DNA of 64,000 bases from Cyprinodon diabolis (Eukaryota > Chordata > Actinopteri > Cyprinodontiformes > Cyprinodontidae): NCBI GenBank assembly GCA_030533445.1, contig CM060070.1, positions 27,876,501-27,940,500 of the forward strand, written 5' to 3'. The position numbers were made by a program, and so were the translations under genes. This document shows, piece after piece, positions 11,486 to 22,650 of this stretch. The first letter of the stretch is position 1. Each line of letters begins with the position of its first letter. The notes below the pieces were generated by a model that worked only from the letters and a program-made list of their open reading frames with translations, was not told where the DNA came from and made no database searches.

Positions 11486-13005
11486 TAGGGCTGCAACAAC
11501 GAATCGATAAAATCGATAAAAATCGACTTTTAAAAGCGTTGGCAACGAATTTCATCATCGATTAGTTGTGTCGTGCGATTAATGCGTCATCCGCCGCCAT
11601 CACTGCCACTTGACTGAAACGGGGAAGAAAAAAAAATACGGCAGAGCGAGCCTGACTTTGTCACTATATTTAGCGACTTTTCAGACCCCTCCGGCGACTA
11701 TTTTTTCAAAAAAGCGACAAATATGGCGACTTTTTACGGTGTCACTGGCGGCTTTTGGAGACTCTTACGTGAAAGCATGTATCGTTCCTAATCTGGTCCT
11801 CCAGCCGCAGCTGCTGCCGTGGGGCGCCTCACCCATCCCAGCCCCGTTCTCCCGCTCCCGCAGGAGTCCCTCTCAGCGCTGCAGTCAGAGCCGCAGGATG
11901 TTTACCCTCAGCGTCCAGACTGCAAATGAAGCGCGCATGCGCCGGGATTGATGGCGCAAATTGATCATAATAATTAAAATAGCCTGTGCTTTGTAAAGCG
12001 AAAAAAGTCGTAACATGCAACTTTTGTAAAAACAAATGAACATGGCACGCAAGCACCACTGTTATGATGCAGAACCTGAAAAGGAAACACATTGGAGCCA
12101 TCGATGGCAGTGAAGAGAGCTGATCAGCAGGGTGAGCGACCATGTTTGTTTTGTTTTAAAGTGGGGAAACGTAACGTTAGTTTCTCAGGTAGCTCATCTG
12201 ATGCTTTCCTTACCTTGTTAGTAGGTTACAGACAGTGATAAGGTTGGCTACTTATTTTACTTTTAATTTCATTTGAATTAGCTTAAGCAGCGTTTAGATT
12301 TTCTTTATAAATAAATTAACTTGCAAATTATGAGGGCAAGGCTTTTAAAGTTTAAATCTTCTGGCAAAGATAAAGTAAAGAAGGTCCTTCAATTTATGGA
12401 AGTAAAGCAGAATAAAATCCAGTAAGATCAGTAATATGTCAATTAATTATATGCCGCATTCCCATGTAAATATCTGTCTTTGGAGGATGTGTTTTTTAGC
12501 ACCCCTAGTTCTCTCATCTTTATTCCAAATACAATTTATAATTTGAATCACAGGGCTATTTTTATCTCTATGGTTAAGTATTTTCTCAAGTAGCAACTTT
12601 AACTGCTATACTTTCCTGTCTTAAAAGGCAGAACTCTTCTAGTCTAAAAAAAACCTCATTTGTTGAAATGGGGGGGGCTATTGTTTGAGCCCCTTATGGG
12701 CTTTTAAAAACAAAAATGCCTGTCTTTTTTTGCGCTTTTTGAAACAAAGTACCCTATATTTTGTGGATGTACAGCTACATTTCTCATGTAAGTTTGCATA
12801 GTTTTAAAACAAACATTTATTTTTCATATTGCACCAGTACAGTTAATGAGCAACCTGTACTTGTGTGCTTGTTTGTTCTGTCTAAAATGTTTATTTTGGA
12901 ATAAAGAGGTTAATATAAAAAATATTTTTGTCCGATTCATCGATTAATCGAAAAAATAATCGGCCAATTCATCGATTTTTAAAATAATCGTTAGTTGCTG
13001 CCCTA
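11486..13005 (+). mobile_element. hAT element, 1.52 kb, decayed transposase
   Basis: The ends are TAGGGCTGCAACAACGA and (complement) TCGTTAGTTGCTGCCCTA. Both are followed inward by ATCGAT/AATCGATT-rich subterminal repeats. Flanks on both sides are ATATATAT (11,478-11,485 and 13,006-13,013), which fits an 8-bp duplication but is ambiguous in a TA run. A GC- and CpG-rich block at 11,780-11,950 lies just upstream of a zinc-finger remnant and could be the old promoter or 5' region. Confidence 0.85.
11986..12129 (+). pseudogene. BED zinc finger of a hAT transposase, two stops
   Basis: The frame gives VLCKAKKVVTCNFCKNK, a stop, then TWHASTTVMMQNLKRKHIGA. This is a classic BED finger: a C-x2-C pair (CNFC) followed by an ASTT...LKRKH block with the histidine ligands. 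A second stop occurs before a splice-donor-like GGTGAGC at about 12,130. This fits exon 1 of a ZBED-like hAT transposase whose remaining exons are deleted. It is inactive. Confidence 0.72.
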
Positions 13006-13006
13006 A

Positions 13007-13043
<37 letters not shown>

Positions 13044-13060
13044 GTGTTTTTTTTGTTGTT
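13006..13060. repeat. (TA)n and poly-T tract
   Basis: TA repeats pass into poly-T and TTG runs. This is the continuation of the microsatellite split by the hAT element. Confidence 0.85.
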
Positions 13061-14397
13061 GTTGTCGTGGAACCCTTCTCTCTGGTAACCTGAGGCAGTC
13101 CTCACACAAAGTCTCAATTAGAATTAAATTGTAGCCACTAGCTCCAGTTCCTAACTCTTATTTCTTTACCTTCTGTGGGGTCAGCAGTAGGGCCACCATT
13201 ATGGGTAAAAAGGGAAGTCTGGATTGTTGTAATGAATGACAGCCTTTAGACTTCAAGGCATTATTACGCAATGGAAACATATATGGATGATCCTTGTCAT
13301 ATTGGGGATACAGCTGTTTATTTTAAATGGAAAACAGTTTAAGCCTTCTAATATAAAACCCAAAACATATGAAGGTGAGTACATTTGCACATGTCACACA
13401 CAGTACATGTATAAAAATTATGTATTTTAATCAAACTGTGAGGTTGGCTATGCCTTTACATCCTGTTATGCAAAGCATTATGGGAATCAGTAAAGCTCCT
13501 AATTCCCAAATCATCAGGAGGTTCCTATGCTAAAATTAACTATTGATACAAAAGCATTCAGACTTAATGCCAACACTGTTTGGGCAGCTTTTTTATTGGC
13601 AGTCACTGCTTTCGCTTAAGAGTTTTTCCTGATTTGCTGTATTCCTATTGAGCCATACACTCTGTTTACTGTTTGGAAGAATACCAAGCAGAGACTGTAC
13701 TACCTGTCCCAACTCTGAGGGTACAACCCTCCACAGGAGTTGCTAGTTCTCTTCTACATCACTATTATTCAGTCAGTTTTCTCCATATCATCGTCTGTGT
13801 GGTATACCTAGTCTAAAAACAGAAGAGATCTGAAGCAATTTTTAAGAAAAAAAAATGAATTTATCCATAAAGCTGAGACATCCCAGGCAGGACAAAGCAC
13901 AATACAGCCTGCTGTTTTGGATGTCTTTGTTGATATGATCATTCCATACATCAGACTATGTTGCCATTTATAACACTTCCTTCTACTGGTCACTCCACTG
14001 CTGTTGCTATAAAAAAAAGATTTACCATACACACTCTCTGCCTCACTATCCAATGGAGCCATTTTAGCTTTTGTTAAGTTGTTTTTTTCCCCCACTTTTT
14101 CTCTGCATTACCATTTATAACCATAAAATAATAATGGCTCAGCTGGCTCGGTAAAAATACACAATGACATTCATGTGCTGCTTTGCATGGTTCAAGGATG
14201 AATGGGAGTGTGTAGTGGGCAGAATATGGGGAAGAGCCTTGTGCACACAGGTGTGATTTAACCAGAAAATTTGCTTTTTTTTGTGCGTGAGCATGGTTTG
14301 GTAAAAATGAAATAAATTTTGGATAACACACTTTTGTCTTTTGGGTGTATGTACACTTTTAGTAAAGATCCCATGCAATCTTTGATAAATGAGATCC
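13061..14397. other. Unannotated region
   Basis: AT-rich, no recognised gene. Short open frames on both strands lack domain-like features and start- or splice-site support. Confidence 0.45.
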
Positions 14398-14490
14398 CTT
14401 AGTTTTACCCTGACCCAGGAGGGAGGCCTCCAGAAGGTATCCAAAAAAAGATCCCTGACCCACCTCTTCTCAATGTGATGCTCCTCCCTG
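14398..14490 (-). repeat. Possible RTE LINE tail scrap
   Basis: On the minus strand the stretch around CTTCTGGAGGCCTCCCTCCTGG and GAAGAGGTGGGTCAGGGAT is similar to the 3' region of the RTE-type LINE at 25.7-27.3 kb (GTGGATGCCTCCCTCGAGG). The match is short and degraded. Confidence 0.35.
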
Positions 14491-14520
14491 ATGGCCAAAC
14501 TGATAGCTATTTTGTTTTGT

Positions 14521-15068
14521 TTGTTTGTTTGTTTTTATCAAAGTAAGCCTGGTCATCCTCATCCCAGGGGTGCTAAGGCCTTCAGTTAAATAATAATATG
14601 TACTGCCATCATCCTTTGTAATTATCTTGACTCTTTACTTTTCCCATGCTGTTTTTTCCTTCTTTGTGGAAATAGATATGGCCATTAAAATTGATTTAGA
14701 AACCATTTCTGAAACTTGGGATATATTCTCAACAGCCAATTAATTTGATTTCTAAACACTAGATTAGATCCTCACTCTGGCAGATGGTCTAGACTTTCTA
14801 AGCCTTCAAGATCTAATATCATCATACTGCACACGATCCAGCTGACACCTGCAAATAAACAATTCAATGACACATCTGGGATTTTTCCAACTGAAGTCTT
14901 AGTGAATCATTTTAAACCACAAGGCTGGCCTTTTTGTGATTTCACCATAGATGTGCAGCATACAAAATAAAAGTTATACCATGTTTGAAATGTATATTGA
15001 CTCGAGGAAAAAAAAATGGAAGGCACCATAGTCACACATAATGATTAAGAGGCAAAAACTGGACTTAC
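14521..15068. other. Unannotated region
   Basis: No gene or classifiable repeat is visible. Confidence 0.4.
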
Positions 15069-15236
15069 AGTTTGGGATTGTGCTGCCATTTTCATGGAGC
15101 AGAAAAACTTCTGCTCCAACTCCTCTAAGACTTCTTTAAACAGTTGTTTCTTCCGATCACAGCCTTCATTGCTCTAATTGCCCACATTCCACTGGGCCAC
15201 ATCATTGGTGCCGAAGTTCATATACTTTCCTCCTAC
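15069..15236 (-). pseudogene. Candidate host exon with an internal stop, unidentified
   Basis: On the minus strand, exactly 56 codons lie between an acceptor-like TTTGCAG (just above 15,236) and a consensus donor GTAAGT (15,068-15,063). Both ends are in phase 0. The frame reads VGGKYMNFGTNDVAQWNVGN, a TAG stop, then SNEGCDRKKQLFKEVLEELE and a short tail ending AAQSQT. The composition after the stop (charged, helix-like) looks protein-like, but I cannot name the family. If real, the stop makes it a pseudogene exon or an alternative terminal exon. Chance co-occurrence of splice-like signals is a serious alternative. Confidence 0.3.
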
Positions 15237-16770
15237 CTGCAAACACACATTTTGTATGTCAAAGACAAGTAAAGGAGTCGGACAGAGTGTGGTTAAAAGT
15301 GAAGGCGACATACACAGAGTGCATCTGAAGCACACAGTAAAATTCACAAAACCATGTGGATTGTCTTGGCTGATGAAATTATGAATCAGCCAACCGCTGC
15401 CTTTTGAAACACAACTTTTAAAACCTTTTAGCACTATAACTCAAAATACATTATGTCACCAAAGCTACAGGGCTACTTGCCTTCAAAAACATGAACTTGA
15501 TTAAAAGCCCATTTTTAAAACCACAGTACTTAACATGTCTGCCAGCCTTTTAAAGCCATAACAGCCTCAACTTTTTCTGGAGAGGTTTCTTTATTGCTTT
15601 TGAGAAGTGTTTATGGGAATATCTGACAATTCTGATGCTGTTGTTGGATATTTGTGAGTTAATAATTTGTATAATGTGATTCAAGTTGGGAGCCCAGTTA
15701 CTGAAATATAAACACTTTTCAACAATATCATATCTAGTATATCTCTATCTAGTATATTAAGCTAAAGGGCTTACTACTGAATCAACTTATAAGATATGTC
15801 AGTGCATTTTGTGTAATTTGTTTGTGAAAAAAACTTACAAAGAATGCTGTATTCTGCGCCATAAACGTAGGACTTTTCTTTGAAGTTTGCAAAGTAAATT
15901 TTGTTCAGCTCAGCTCCATGCTGATCATCCTGTCATGGAAAGCCGTCCATGGACATTACAAGAACAGATATGAGGAGCTGAATTTAGTTAGGGAATACAA
16001 TTCCTTGTTTGAGAAACTCCATTGCAAGGAATTTAAGGGGGGATAGAATTAAATGAAGTGGGAATTGAATAAAATTGGGCAGAGGAAGGAGGCCATTCAA
16101 AGAAAAAAAAACAGCTAAAGAGAGTGAGTTAAGGAAATAAAAACTAAAATCTTACATATGACATCTAAGTCAGTGTGAAACTTACGAACACCACTGCAAA
16201 TACAAGTATTCATTACAAAGTTAAAAAATATATTTAATTTATGTTTAACTATGTTATTTTTATCTGCTAAAAAAGGGTTACCAACCGGTAACTTACTGAT
16301 AAAGTAAAGTTAGTCTTTATTGTTAAATCTAAGCGATTACAATTTACAACCCCAGGCTGAATATAAGAGGGACTGAAGCAGGCTGTAATAGTAAAAGTTA
16401 AAAATAAGTATGAGCAAAGTCATTTTCTTCTTGAATAGCAAAAATAGTTTGATAAATTGAAACTTTTTTAAGGAACGCTTAAAACAACAACAAACAGAAT
16501 AAGAAATATTCAATCGAGAGGTATTGAACAGGATATGCAAATGTCTTATTTCCCAGTGGAAAATGTCACTGAGGGAATTCAGTAGTATACATTAACAACA
16601 GATTACAGCAACTGCCTAAAAGTTGGCAAGTGATCTGTGAAAGCCCTGAGATTCCTCTAAATTACACTAAACTCATCATCTGATACCACAGATTGCACAA
16701 TTCAGGACCTTTATGACAATGCCAAAGTTTCCAGATGAGTCCACACTACACACCTCATTAAACTGACTGT
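15237..16770. other. Unannotated region
   Basis: AT-rich. No gene, RNA gene or recognisable element is seen. Confidence 0.45.
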
Positions 16771-17348
16771 GGCTACGTTCAAACTGCAGCCTGAAGTGAC
16801 CAAAATCTAATTTAATTTGCCAATAAGTGACATCTATATGATCTTTTCATGCCAGTCTGAACAACAAAGATCAGATTTTTTCAAATGTGACCCAGGCCAC
16901 TTGACTATGTGCTCCTAAATCTGACCTTTTCAAACGCGACCCCGGTCTGAAGGGCCAGGTCGCATTAATCCAACCAGTACCCCATACATACGCGACAAAG
17001 GTCACTACTGAGTCTTGCTACACAGAAGTGGTAAGAAAAACAACCATGGCGGACGATAATTCAGAGAACAGTCTTTATTTTTGGCACTGTTAATGTATTG
17101 GCTCCAGTTGGAAAATAAATGATGCGCTCCAGCATTACCATCTATAAACATAGGGCATGCTTGCTACTTTTGAAATTATTGCGTCCTCTTCTGCACATGT
17201 GGAACACCTACGTTGTATGAATACAATTTCCACAGCAGATCACATACAAGTTGCATGTATTTTTAAATGTGAAGGACCATGCAAATCAATTGAATTTCAC
17301 AAAAATACCAAAATATTTTAATTGAGTACTAAGGTCTGCAGTGTGAAC

Positions 17349-18119
17349 CAGTGTTAATTTCGTCAACAAGGACGATGACGAAAATATTTCGTCAATGCCC
17401 CTTTTTCCCGTGAAGATGACGAGACGATATAAATATGATGAAAATTAAAAATTTGTTAACGACCAGACAGAATTTACGAGCCACGGACGAATGGACATTA
17501 AGTAATGTAATTGTTTATAATTAATTTGTAATAGTTAATATAAGTGTTTCTTGAGCTTCATAGAAAATTACGCGTTGTTGCCCTGTTTGTACATTCATAA
17601 GTGCAAACTTGTTTGTGAAAAGTGAAAAAGCCTCACTCGAGCAAGCAGATGTGACACAGCGGGGACACAGCAGTATTGCATTACCTGCATTATCTTCGCT
17701 GCACGAACCATTTTTGCAGTGTTGTCTTTAACAACTACAGGGTGTTTGCTGGTCAGCCCCCATTTGTTAATGTCTTCAGACAACCTATTGTTATATTTGC
17801 AGCTGTCTGGCTTGAAGTAATCTCTAGTGCATCTTTCCTGCTCATTTGAATGTGAATGTCATGCACATCACTATAAAACTAATCCATCTCATTTCCTAGA
17901 CATCGATTCTGCAAAAATGTAAAGGAATCGATTCAAAATCGATTAAATCGATTTTTTTACCCAGCCCTAAATTTGACTAAGACTAAAATCGGTTTTCGTC
18001 ATTTAGACTAAGACTAAAACTAAATCAGGAAGGCAATGACTAAATATGACTAAGACTAAAACTGATTTTTGTTATTGTGACTAAGACTAAATTTTAAAAA
18101 GCTGCCGAAATTAACACTG
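17349..18119. mobile_element. Non-autonomous hAT element, 771 bp
   Basis: The ends CAGTGTTAATTTCG and CGAAATTAACACTG are inverted repeats. Flanks GTGTGAAC (17,341-17,348) and GTGTAAAC (18,120-18,127) match at seven of eight positions. Subterminal TCGTCA/GACTAAGACTAAA repeats occur at the two ends. It is nested in the element at 16,771-18,133 and itself contains the end of another element near 17,968. Confidence 0.85.
17890..17968. mobile_element. End fragment of another hAT-like element
   Basis: ATCGATTC/GAATCGATT repeats followed by ACCCAGCCCTA match the type of terminus seen at 1464 and 4195 (TAGGGCTGGGT on the other strand). The partner end is not found, so only one end survives. Confidence 0.55.
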
Positions 18120-18133
18120 GTGTAAACACAGCC

Positions 18134-19866
18134 AGATTTACCTCCTCTTGCACTCAGGTTCTAAAGAGTCCTCCTAATGACCCAATAATGTGAGTCAGGT
18201 GTATTAAAGGTTGCAGAATACCAGGCTCTGGAGGAATGGAGGTTAAAACCTGTCCTTTACTGGGGCGTCTATGTAATGGAAAGAAACAAACCAAATTTGG
18301 GGCACACCAAAATGGTCTTTGGTGTTAGCCATCTGGACCTGCCTCAGTAACTAACTGTGAACAAAGATCACACTGGGGTAGTACAAGGCTTTAGACTTTT
18401 CAGCTAGACCAGGAGGAATTTTGATTTTTAAGTACTGGTTTAGTGCAGGTGACACCGGTGGATCTTCCTGTTGCTGTTTTTTAATCGTCGCTTTTTGTTA
18501 GCGTTTTTTCCAAAACCAGTACAGGTTCATAAAGGGAAACTAACACAGAGTCAGGTATAATTTATGAATATAGTCAGACGTATGGTCAAAAAAGAATTCT
18601 AAGCAGAATCTCATAAACATCAAGTTTATATACAGCTTGAAACTCAGTTATCAACTGAAATAGAAAGATATTATCAAAAACTTCAACTGGCCATAAATGG
18701 CTAATTCTTTCAAGCAAGAGTTCAAGGTCATTGTTTAAACACCTTACAAACACTGTGCACAACACAAGGACCCAGGGTGGTTGAACTGCATCTGCAAGGT
18801 GTCTCCTTGGAAAAGATTTGCACACCTCTGTAAGTCTTTTAAATTGTCCAATACTTCTTTTTAGTTTTGAAAATGGAATCATCCGTGTTCCACCCTCACA
18901 ATACTTTGGGTAAAATGTTATTGACATTGACATTTAGCATTTTATTAGCCATCTTATTTTACCTCTGCTATGTAATGCAAAATCCTTGCAATGTTGTCAA
19001 AGGATGCTCTTACAGGGGAGACCCATTTCACTTTTAGGCAAATCGTGATTGCTGATTAGTCAGCTGCTGACGAGCGTTGGATTGGTTAATTGATAGGTGG
19101 TGTCACATCAAATCAACATTTGATTCAGTCTGTTAGAGCAGATATACATCCAAATGTTTGAGGACAGTAACTTTTGAGGACTGGACTTTGGTATGGCTGA
19201 TCAACGGCATCGCTGGTTATTCCTTTATCAATGTCTACTGTTGTAGAAGGCTATTCCTGACTTTTTTTCCTCAGCTTGGGACAAATGTATGTTCTTATAT
19301 TTCAACGCCTGCAGAAATTTTGAAATAACTTCTTCTGAAGGCAAGAAACCAGTTTCAGGAAAACAACCTAAAAAATAGGGATCATGCAATTAACAAATGA
19401 ACTAAATAAACAAACTGCAGGATTTGATCCAACGAATAAAGTCAATTAAAAGAGTCAAACTCTATGGATAGAGGGTATCCACAATAGAGGTATACAATAC
19501 CCCTATCTTCATGATATAATGAACACTAAATAAATCACAAAGGGAATTACATGAAGAGCACTAACAATACCTTCAAATGCAAAAGGACTTCACAGTAAGA
19601 TTAAGGAAGCAAAGTCAGTGGGTTGGGGGGTGTTGCTGTTACAAAACGTTGATCAACTCCTGAATTAAATTGGTGAATTGAGATGAGAAAACATGTTCGG
19701 CAAGCGTTTGTGAGAAGCTTGTAGAAGGATAACCAAAAATGGTTTAACCTAGTTTAAAGAGTAAATGTAATTCTGTCAAATACTGATGCAAATACTTTAG
19801 AAAATGATCTATTTAGGCATCTTCTAATATAAACAAGGTGGCCATTTCAACCAATCTCTAGCAGAA
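18134..19866. other. Unannotated region with one unexplained open frame
   Basis: No classifiable repeat is seen. A 115-codon minus-strand frame at 18,586-18,933 (start MSMSITFYPKYCEGG; internal KSFPRRHLADAVQPPWV) has no recognised domain. A GTAAGG donor-like site falls inside it. Confidence 0.35.
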
Positions 19867-19874
19867 AAAGTCAT

Positions 19875-20976
19875 TAAAGGCACACTGTGTAACTGTTGGC
19901 CACAAAGGGCGCTAGGTCTGTCATTGCCTGTATTTTGCCTCTGCTAAACATCTGTCATGGTCCCTTGTTCTCTGACCCACATTCTGAACATGCCGAGGAG
20001 ACAGGTAGGGCAGATTTAAGATTATAAAAAAAAAAAACAAGGACGACACGTTGAGTTTCTTCAGGGCGTCGAAACGAAGGGAGCATGAGATGAGAACTAC
20101 AGCACAAAAAGGCTTACCGCGTGAGACCTGAACAATCCCCAGGAGGGAAGTGAGCGGGACGGGGGAGGTCTGTAGGTGGGAAATGCAGGAGCTTGTAGGG
20201 GGGAAGGTGACTGCAAAGCGGTAGGAGGCTGTTCGGTAGAGGGTTAGGCAGGACTCGGCCGATGAGTCTACAGGGTGACGGCAAGTTACAGTCAGTTGGG
20301 CATTGCGCTGATTGAGCGCTGGCGTGATGGGTTGAATCTCTGAGAGGCTGTGGAGCGGATCAGAGGCTGATCGCCTTGGCAGAGATGTGTGACTCGTGGA
20401 AGGTGCTCCAAATGGGATTCGGAGCTGAACAACTGCATATAGCCAATATGAGAAAAACAAAGAGTGCGCCGGCACAGAAACCACTGCAGCACCCTGACAA
20501 CATTGAAAATACTAACAAAGATATATGACTGTATACTAGGAGCAAAGTTTAAATCACCAGTCAAAGAATAACGTTGAGAAAAGAGGATCAGTTTTACATC
20601 CAGCTTTTTCTTTCAGCTGGGGCCAACGAATAAACTCCTTTCCATGACCTACTCTTTTTAGCGTCCTCAGAATGTTTAAACTTCTTCCTTGCCTCAGCCA
20701 TGACCAATAGTCAAGTAGGCAGGAAAATAGTAGAGCAAAAGCCTTAGCTTCATGATGACTTTATGGCCTGTGGCCATAAAGTGATACATTCTTCCAGATA
20801 ACATGACCTGGCCAACGACGGTCCGTCATCTCCTAACTTATATATTCGGTATTTCAAGAAGGGAGCCCCACTTGTAGCATCGATAGTGTCAAGCATCATA
20901 TATTGGCCTTAGGAATAATTTAAAATAACTCATATGCATCTACTCTTTAGGTCGCAAAGTCCGCAGTGTGCCTTTA
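19875..20976. mobile_element. Non-autonomous TIR element, probably hAT, 1.1 kb
   Basis: The ends TAAAGGCACACTG and CAGTGTGCCTTTA are exact inverted repeats. Flanks AAAGTCAT (19,867-19,874) and AATGTCAT (20,977-20,984) agree at seven of eight bases, as for hAT. The interior is comparatively GC-rich, with a 187-codon minus-strand open frame that has no transposase features and is probably spurious. Confidence 0.78.
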
Positions 20977-21246
20977 AATGTCATTGAGAAAACTGTAATA
21001 AAAAAAACAGCTTCTTGAATAAAGATTCTGTTAAAGATTTTTTTCACTTTCATAGCCAGCCTGTATTTATTGAAGATGAAGTGATTAAGTTAGTCATTAA
21101 TTTTGGCATAGTTATTTAAAACACACAAAAAAGTTTAAAGAGTTTTACAAAGTTTTACAGAGCTGTGCAGACTTCTGATATCCTGTGTAGGACTGATACT
21201 GGGATTTCTGTTGATCATTTAAAGCATATTATTATTTATTATTATC

Positions 21247-21510
21247 CAGGAAAAATAGTTGTGGGTTTGATTCCCAGCCCAGGGTCTTTCTGCATGGAGT
21301 TTGCATGTTCTCCCTGAGCAGCGTGGGTACTCTCCGGGTACTCTGGCTTCCTCTCACAGTGCAAAAACATGGCTCTAAGGTTAATTGGCTTCCCTAAATT
21401 CTCCTTAAGTGTGAGTGTGTGCGTGAATGGTTGTTTGTCCAGTTGCACCAGCACCCCTCACGACCCCATTTGGGATTAAGCGTGTCAAAAAATGGATGGA
21501 TGGATGGAGG
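21247..21510 (+). mobile_element. SINE-like retroposon
   Basis: The sequence runs GGGTTTGATTCCCAGCCC (a box-B-like motif), TGCATGGAGTTTGCATGTTC, GGGTACTCTGGCTTCCTC, GTGAGTGTGTGCGTGAATGG, ending with (GGAT)n. This module is one of the commonest interspersed retroposon sequences in fish genomes. It is 5' truncated or its promoter head is degraded. It has no coding capacity. Confidence 0.75.
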
Positions 21511-21572
21511 ATTATAAATAATTAATGCTACCAGAGTTTTAAAGTATTGGATATAAATGCTCTGAGAAAGTT

Positions 21573-21775
21573 GCAAGTAACCGGTTCGATCCCCACAGCC
21601 TCCACTCTGGGTCCCTGAGTAAGACCCTTAACCCCACACTGCTCCCCGAGGTGCTGCATGATGGCAGCCCACTGCTCCCCAAGGTGATGGGTTAAATGCA
21701 GAATACATTTCTTTGCTTTGCACTTGTGACAGTGTAATGAGAATAAAGTTGAATTCTATTCTACTCTATTCTGAT
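21573..21775 (+). mobile_element. tRNA-derived SINE, 5'-truncated
   Basis: Begins with a box-B-like CCGGTTCGATCCCC, continues through TCCCTGAGTAAGACCCTTA and GATGGGTTAAATGCAGA, and ends GACAGTGTAATGAGAATAAA plus (ATTCT)n. The same family occurs at 33,366-33,561 (minus) and 41,251-41,490 (plus). Confidence 0.8.
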
Positions 21776-22140
21776 CTCATAAAGCATGTTCCCCCCAAAA
21801 ATACAAGAGAGCTGGAATTGCTTTTTTTAATTGAAAGTGAGAAAAATTTAGTTTAACAGGGTGCCCTCTTAAATGCACGTTTATGCAGTCTCAACAGCCA
21901 GTTGCAGGCCTGTGTTATACTCAATTTACAAGGAGAGTAGATAACCAAAAAGGAAAAAAAACTTTGGAGGATAGGTATTAAGGGAAAGGAAGCCTAACAA
22001 CCAAATACTTTGATCACATAAAGTCCTTAAATTGCACAGCCAACTTGAAATGCACATAAAGTGCAGTAAGAAGCCGTTTTTAATGCCAGCCCCATCGGGC
22101 GCTGTCTGACCAGGGGCGCTTTCCTGTGACTTGGTGCTGA
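21776..22140. other. Spacer below the CpG island
   Basis: No repeat is recognised. If the gene model at 22.1-22.6 kb is real, this would be its intron or 3' portion. Confidence 0.35.
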
Positions 22141-22164
22141 ACGTCTCTTCCTCCACCCGGCTCA
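22075..22164 (-). CDS. Possible second exon of an unidentified gene
   Basis: A good acceptor (pyrimidine run TTTCCTTCTTGCAG) precedes 22,164 on the minus strand. The frame then reads SRVEEETFSTKSQESAPGQT, followed by PDGAGIKNG, a hydrophilic acidic/serine sequence with coding-like composition and no known domain. Joined to the first exon at its GTAAGC donor (exon end 22,591), the frame would start MAEVMSRVEEE. No convincing donor is visible downstream, so the 3' limit given is arbitrary. Product unknown. Confidence 0.3.
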
Positions 22165-22189
22165 CTGCAAGAAGGAAACTACTAGTTTT

Positions 22190-22650
22190 TAATGTTTCCG
22201 AGAGACACGGTGGAAGTTAGAGTCATGTCATGTCAACAAAACTTTTCAACTCGACCCACCCCGCCGAGAAGACGCACCTGGAAATAGTTCAGCACCAGCG
22301 CGGCCCCGGGGTCCCTATTGTTTTCTACAGCCCTATTATCAAGGCAGAGGGGAGAATGGCTCTTTAACGCCAGGAACGCGGAGAGAGACGATCTACGCCG
22401 GGGAGGCTCTCCGTTTCTCCTCCACCTCAGCTCCCCGCTGCTAAAAACCCTCCGTAGCTCTTTTACAGCCGCCCCTTAGCAGCCGGAAATACCGTCGCTC
22501 TTACCGGGTGCCGTCAGGGTTGACATACGCTCTGAATTCAGCTCAGTTTCTCTAACATTATGCCTCATTAGATTCCTCGTTTTCGCTTACTTACCTCCGC
22601 CATTCCGTTTCTGCGCAAGCTTACTGTTGCCCGGATGTTGAATGTCTGTT
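22190..22650. promoter_or_regulatory. CpG island, probable promoter
   Basis: This is the most CpG-dense non-transposon block in the window (clusters such as GACGATCTACGCCGGGG, GCCGGAAATACCGTCGC, CACCAGCGCGGCCCCGG) set in AT-rich DNA. ETS-type CCGGAAAT and CCGGATG motifs are present. Vertebrate CpG islands usually mark promoters. It abuts a candidate ATG exon on the minus strand. Confidence 0.65.
22591..22603 (-). CDS. Possible first coding exon (MAE...)
   Basis: On the minus strand ACGGAATGGCGGAGGTAAGT gives ATG-GCG-GAG immediately followed by a consensus donor (GTAAGT at 22,594, or GTAAGC at 22,590). A start codon in a CpG island a few bases before a splice donor is a common pattern in vertebrate genes. 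Using the second donor keeps frame with the acceptor at 22,164. The protein cannot be identified, and a non-coding first exon is equally possible. Confidence 0.35.

Larger units (their letters stand above)
16771..18133 (+). mobile_element. GGCTACGTTC-type DNA transposon, split by a hAT element
   Basis: The inverted ends GGCTACGTTCAAACTGCAG (16,771) and, on the minus strand, GGCTGTGTTCACACTGCAG (from 18,133) bracket about 590 bp of own sequence. A 771-bp hAT element was inserted about 20 bp from the right end. A second, partial copy lies at 11,095-11,437. No coding sequence is present and no clear target duplication could be fixed, so the superfamily is undecided (PIF/Harbinger or hAT are both possible). 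Confidence 0.7.

Noticed and set aside
13808..14498. Overlapping minus-strand frames of 85-119 codons
   Set aside because: No domain is visible; the upper part overlaps a degraded LINE tail scrap.
19921..20484. 187-codon minus-strand frame in a hAT-like element
   Set aside because: No transposase motif, poly-phenylalanine from a poly-A tract, and composition expected from the GC-richer interior.
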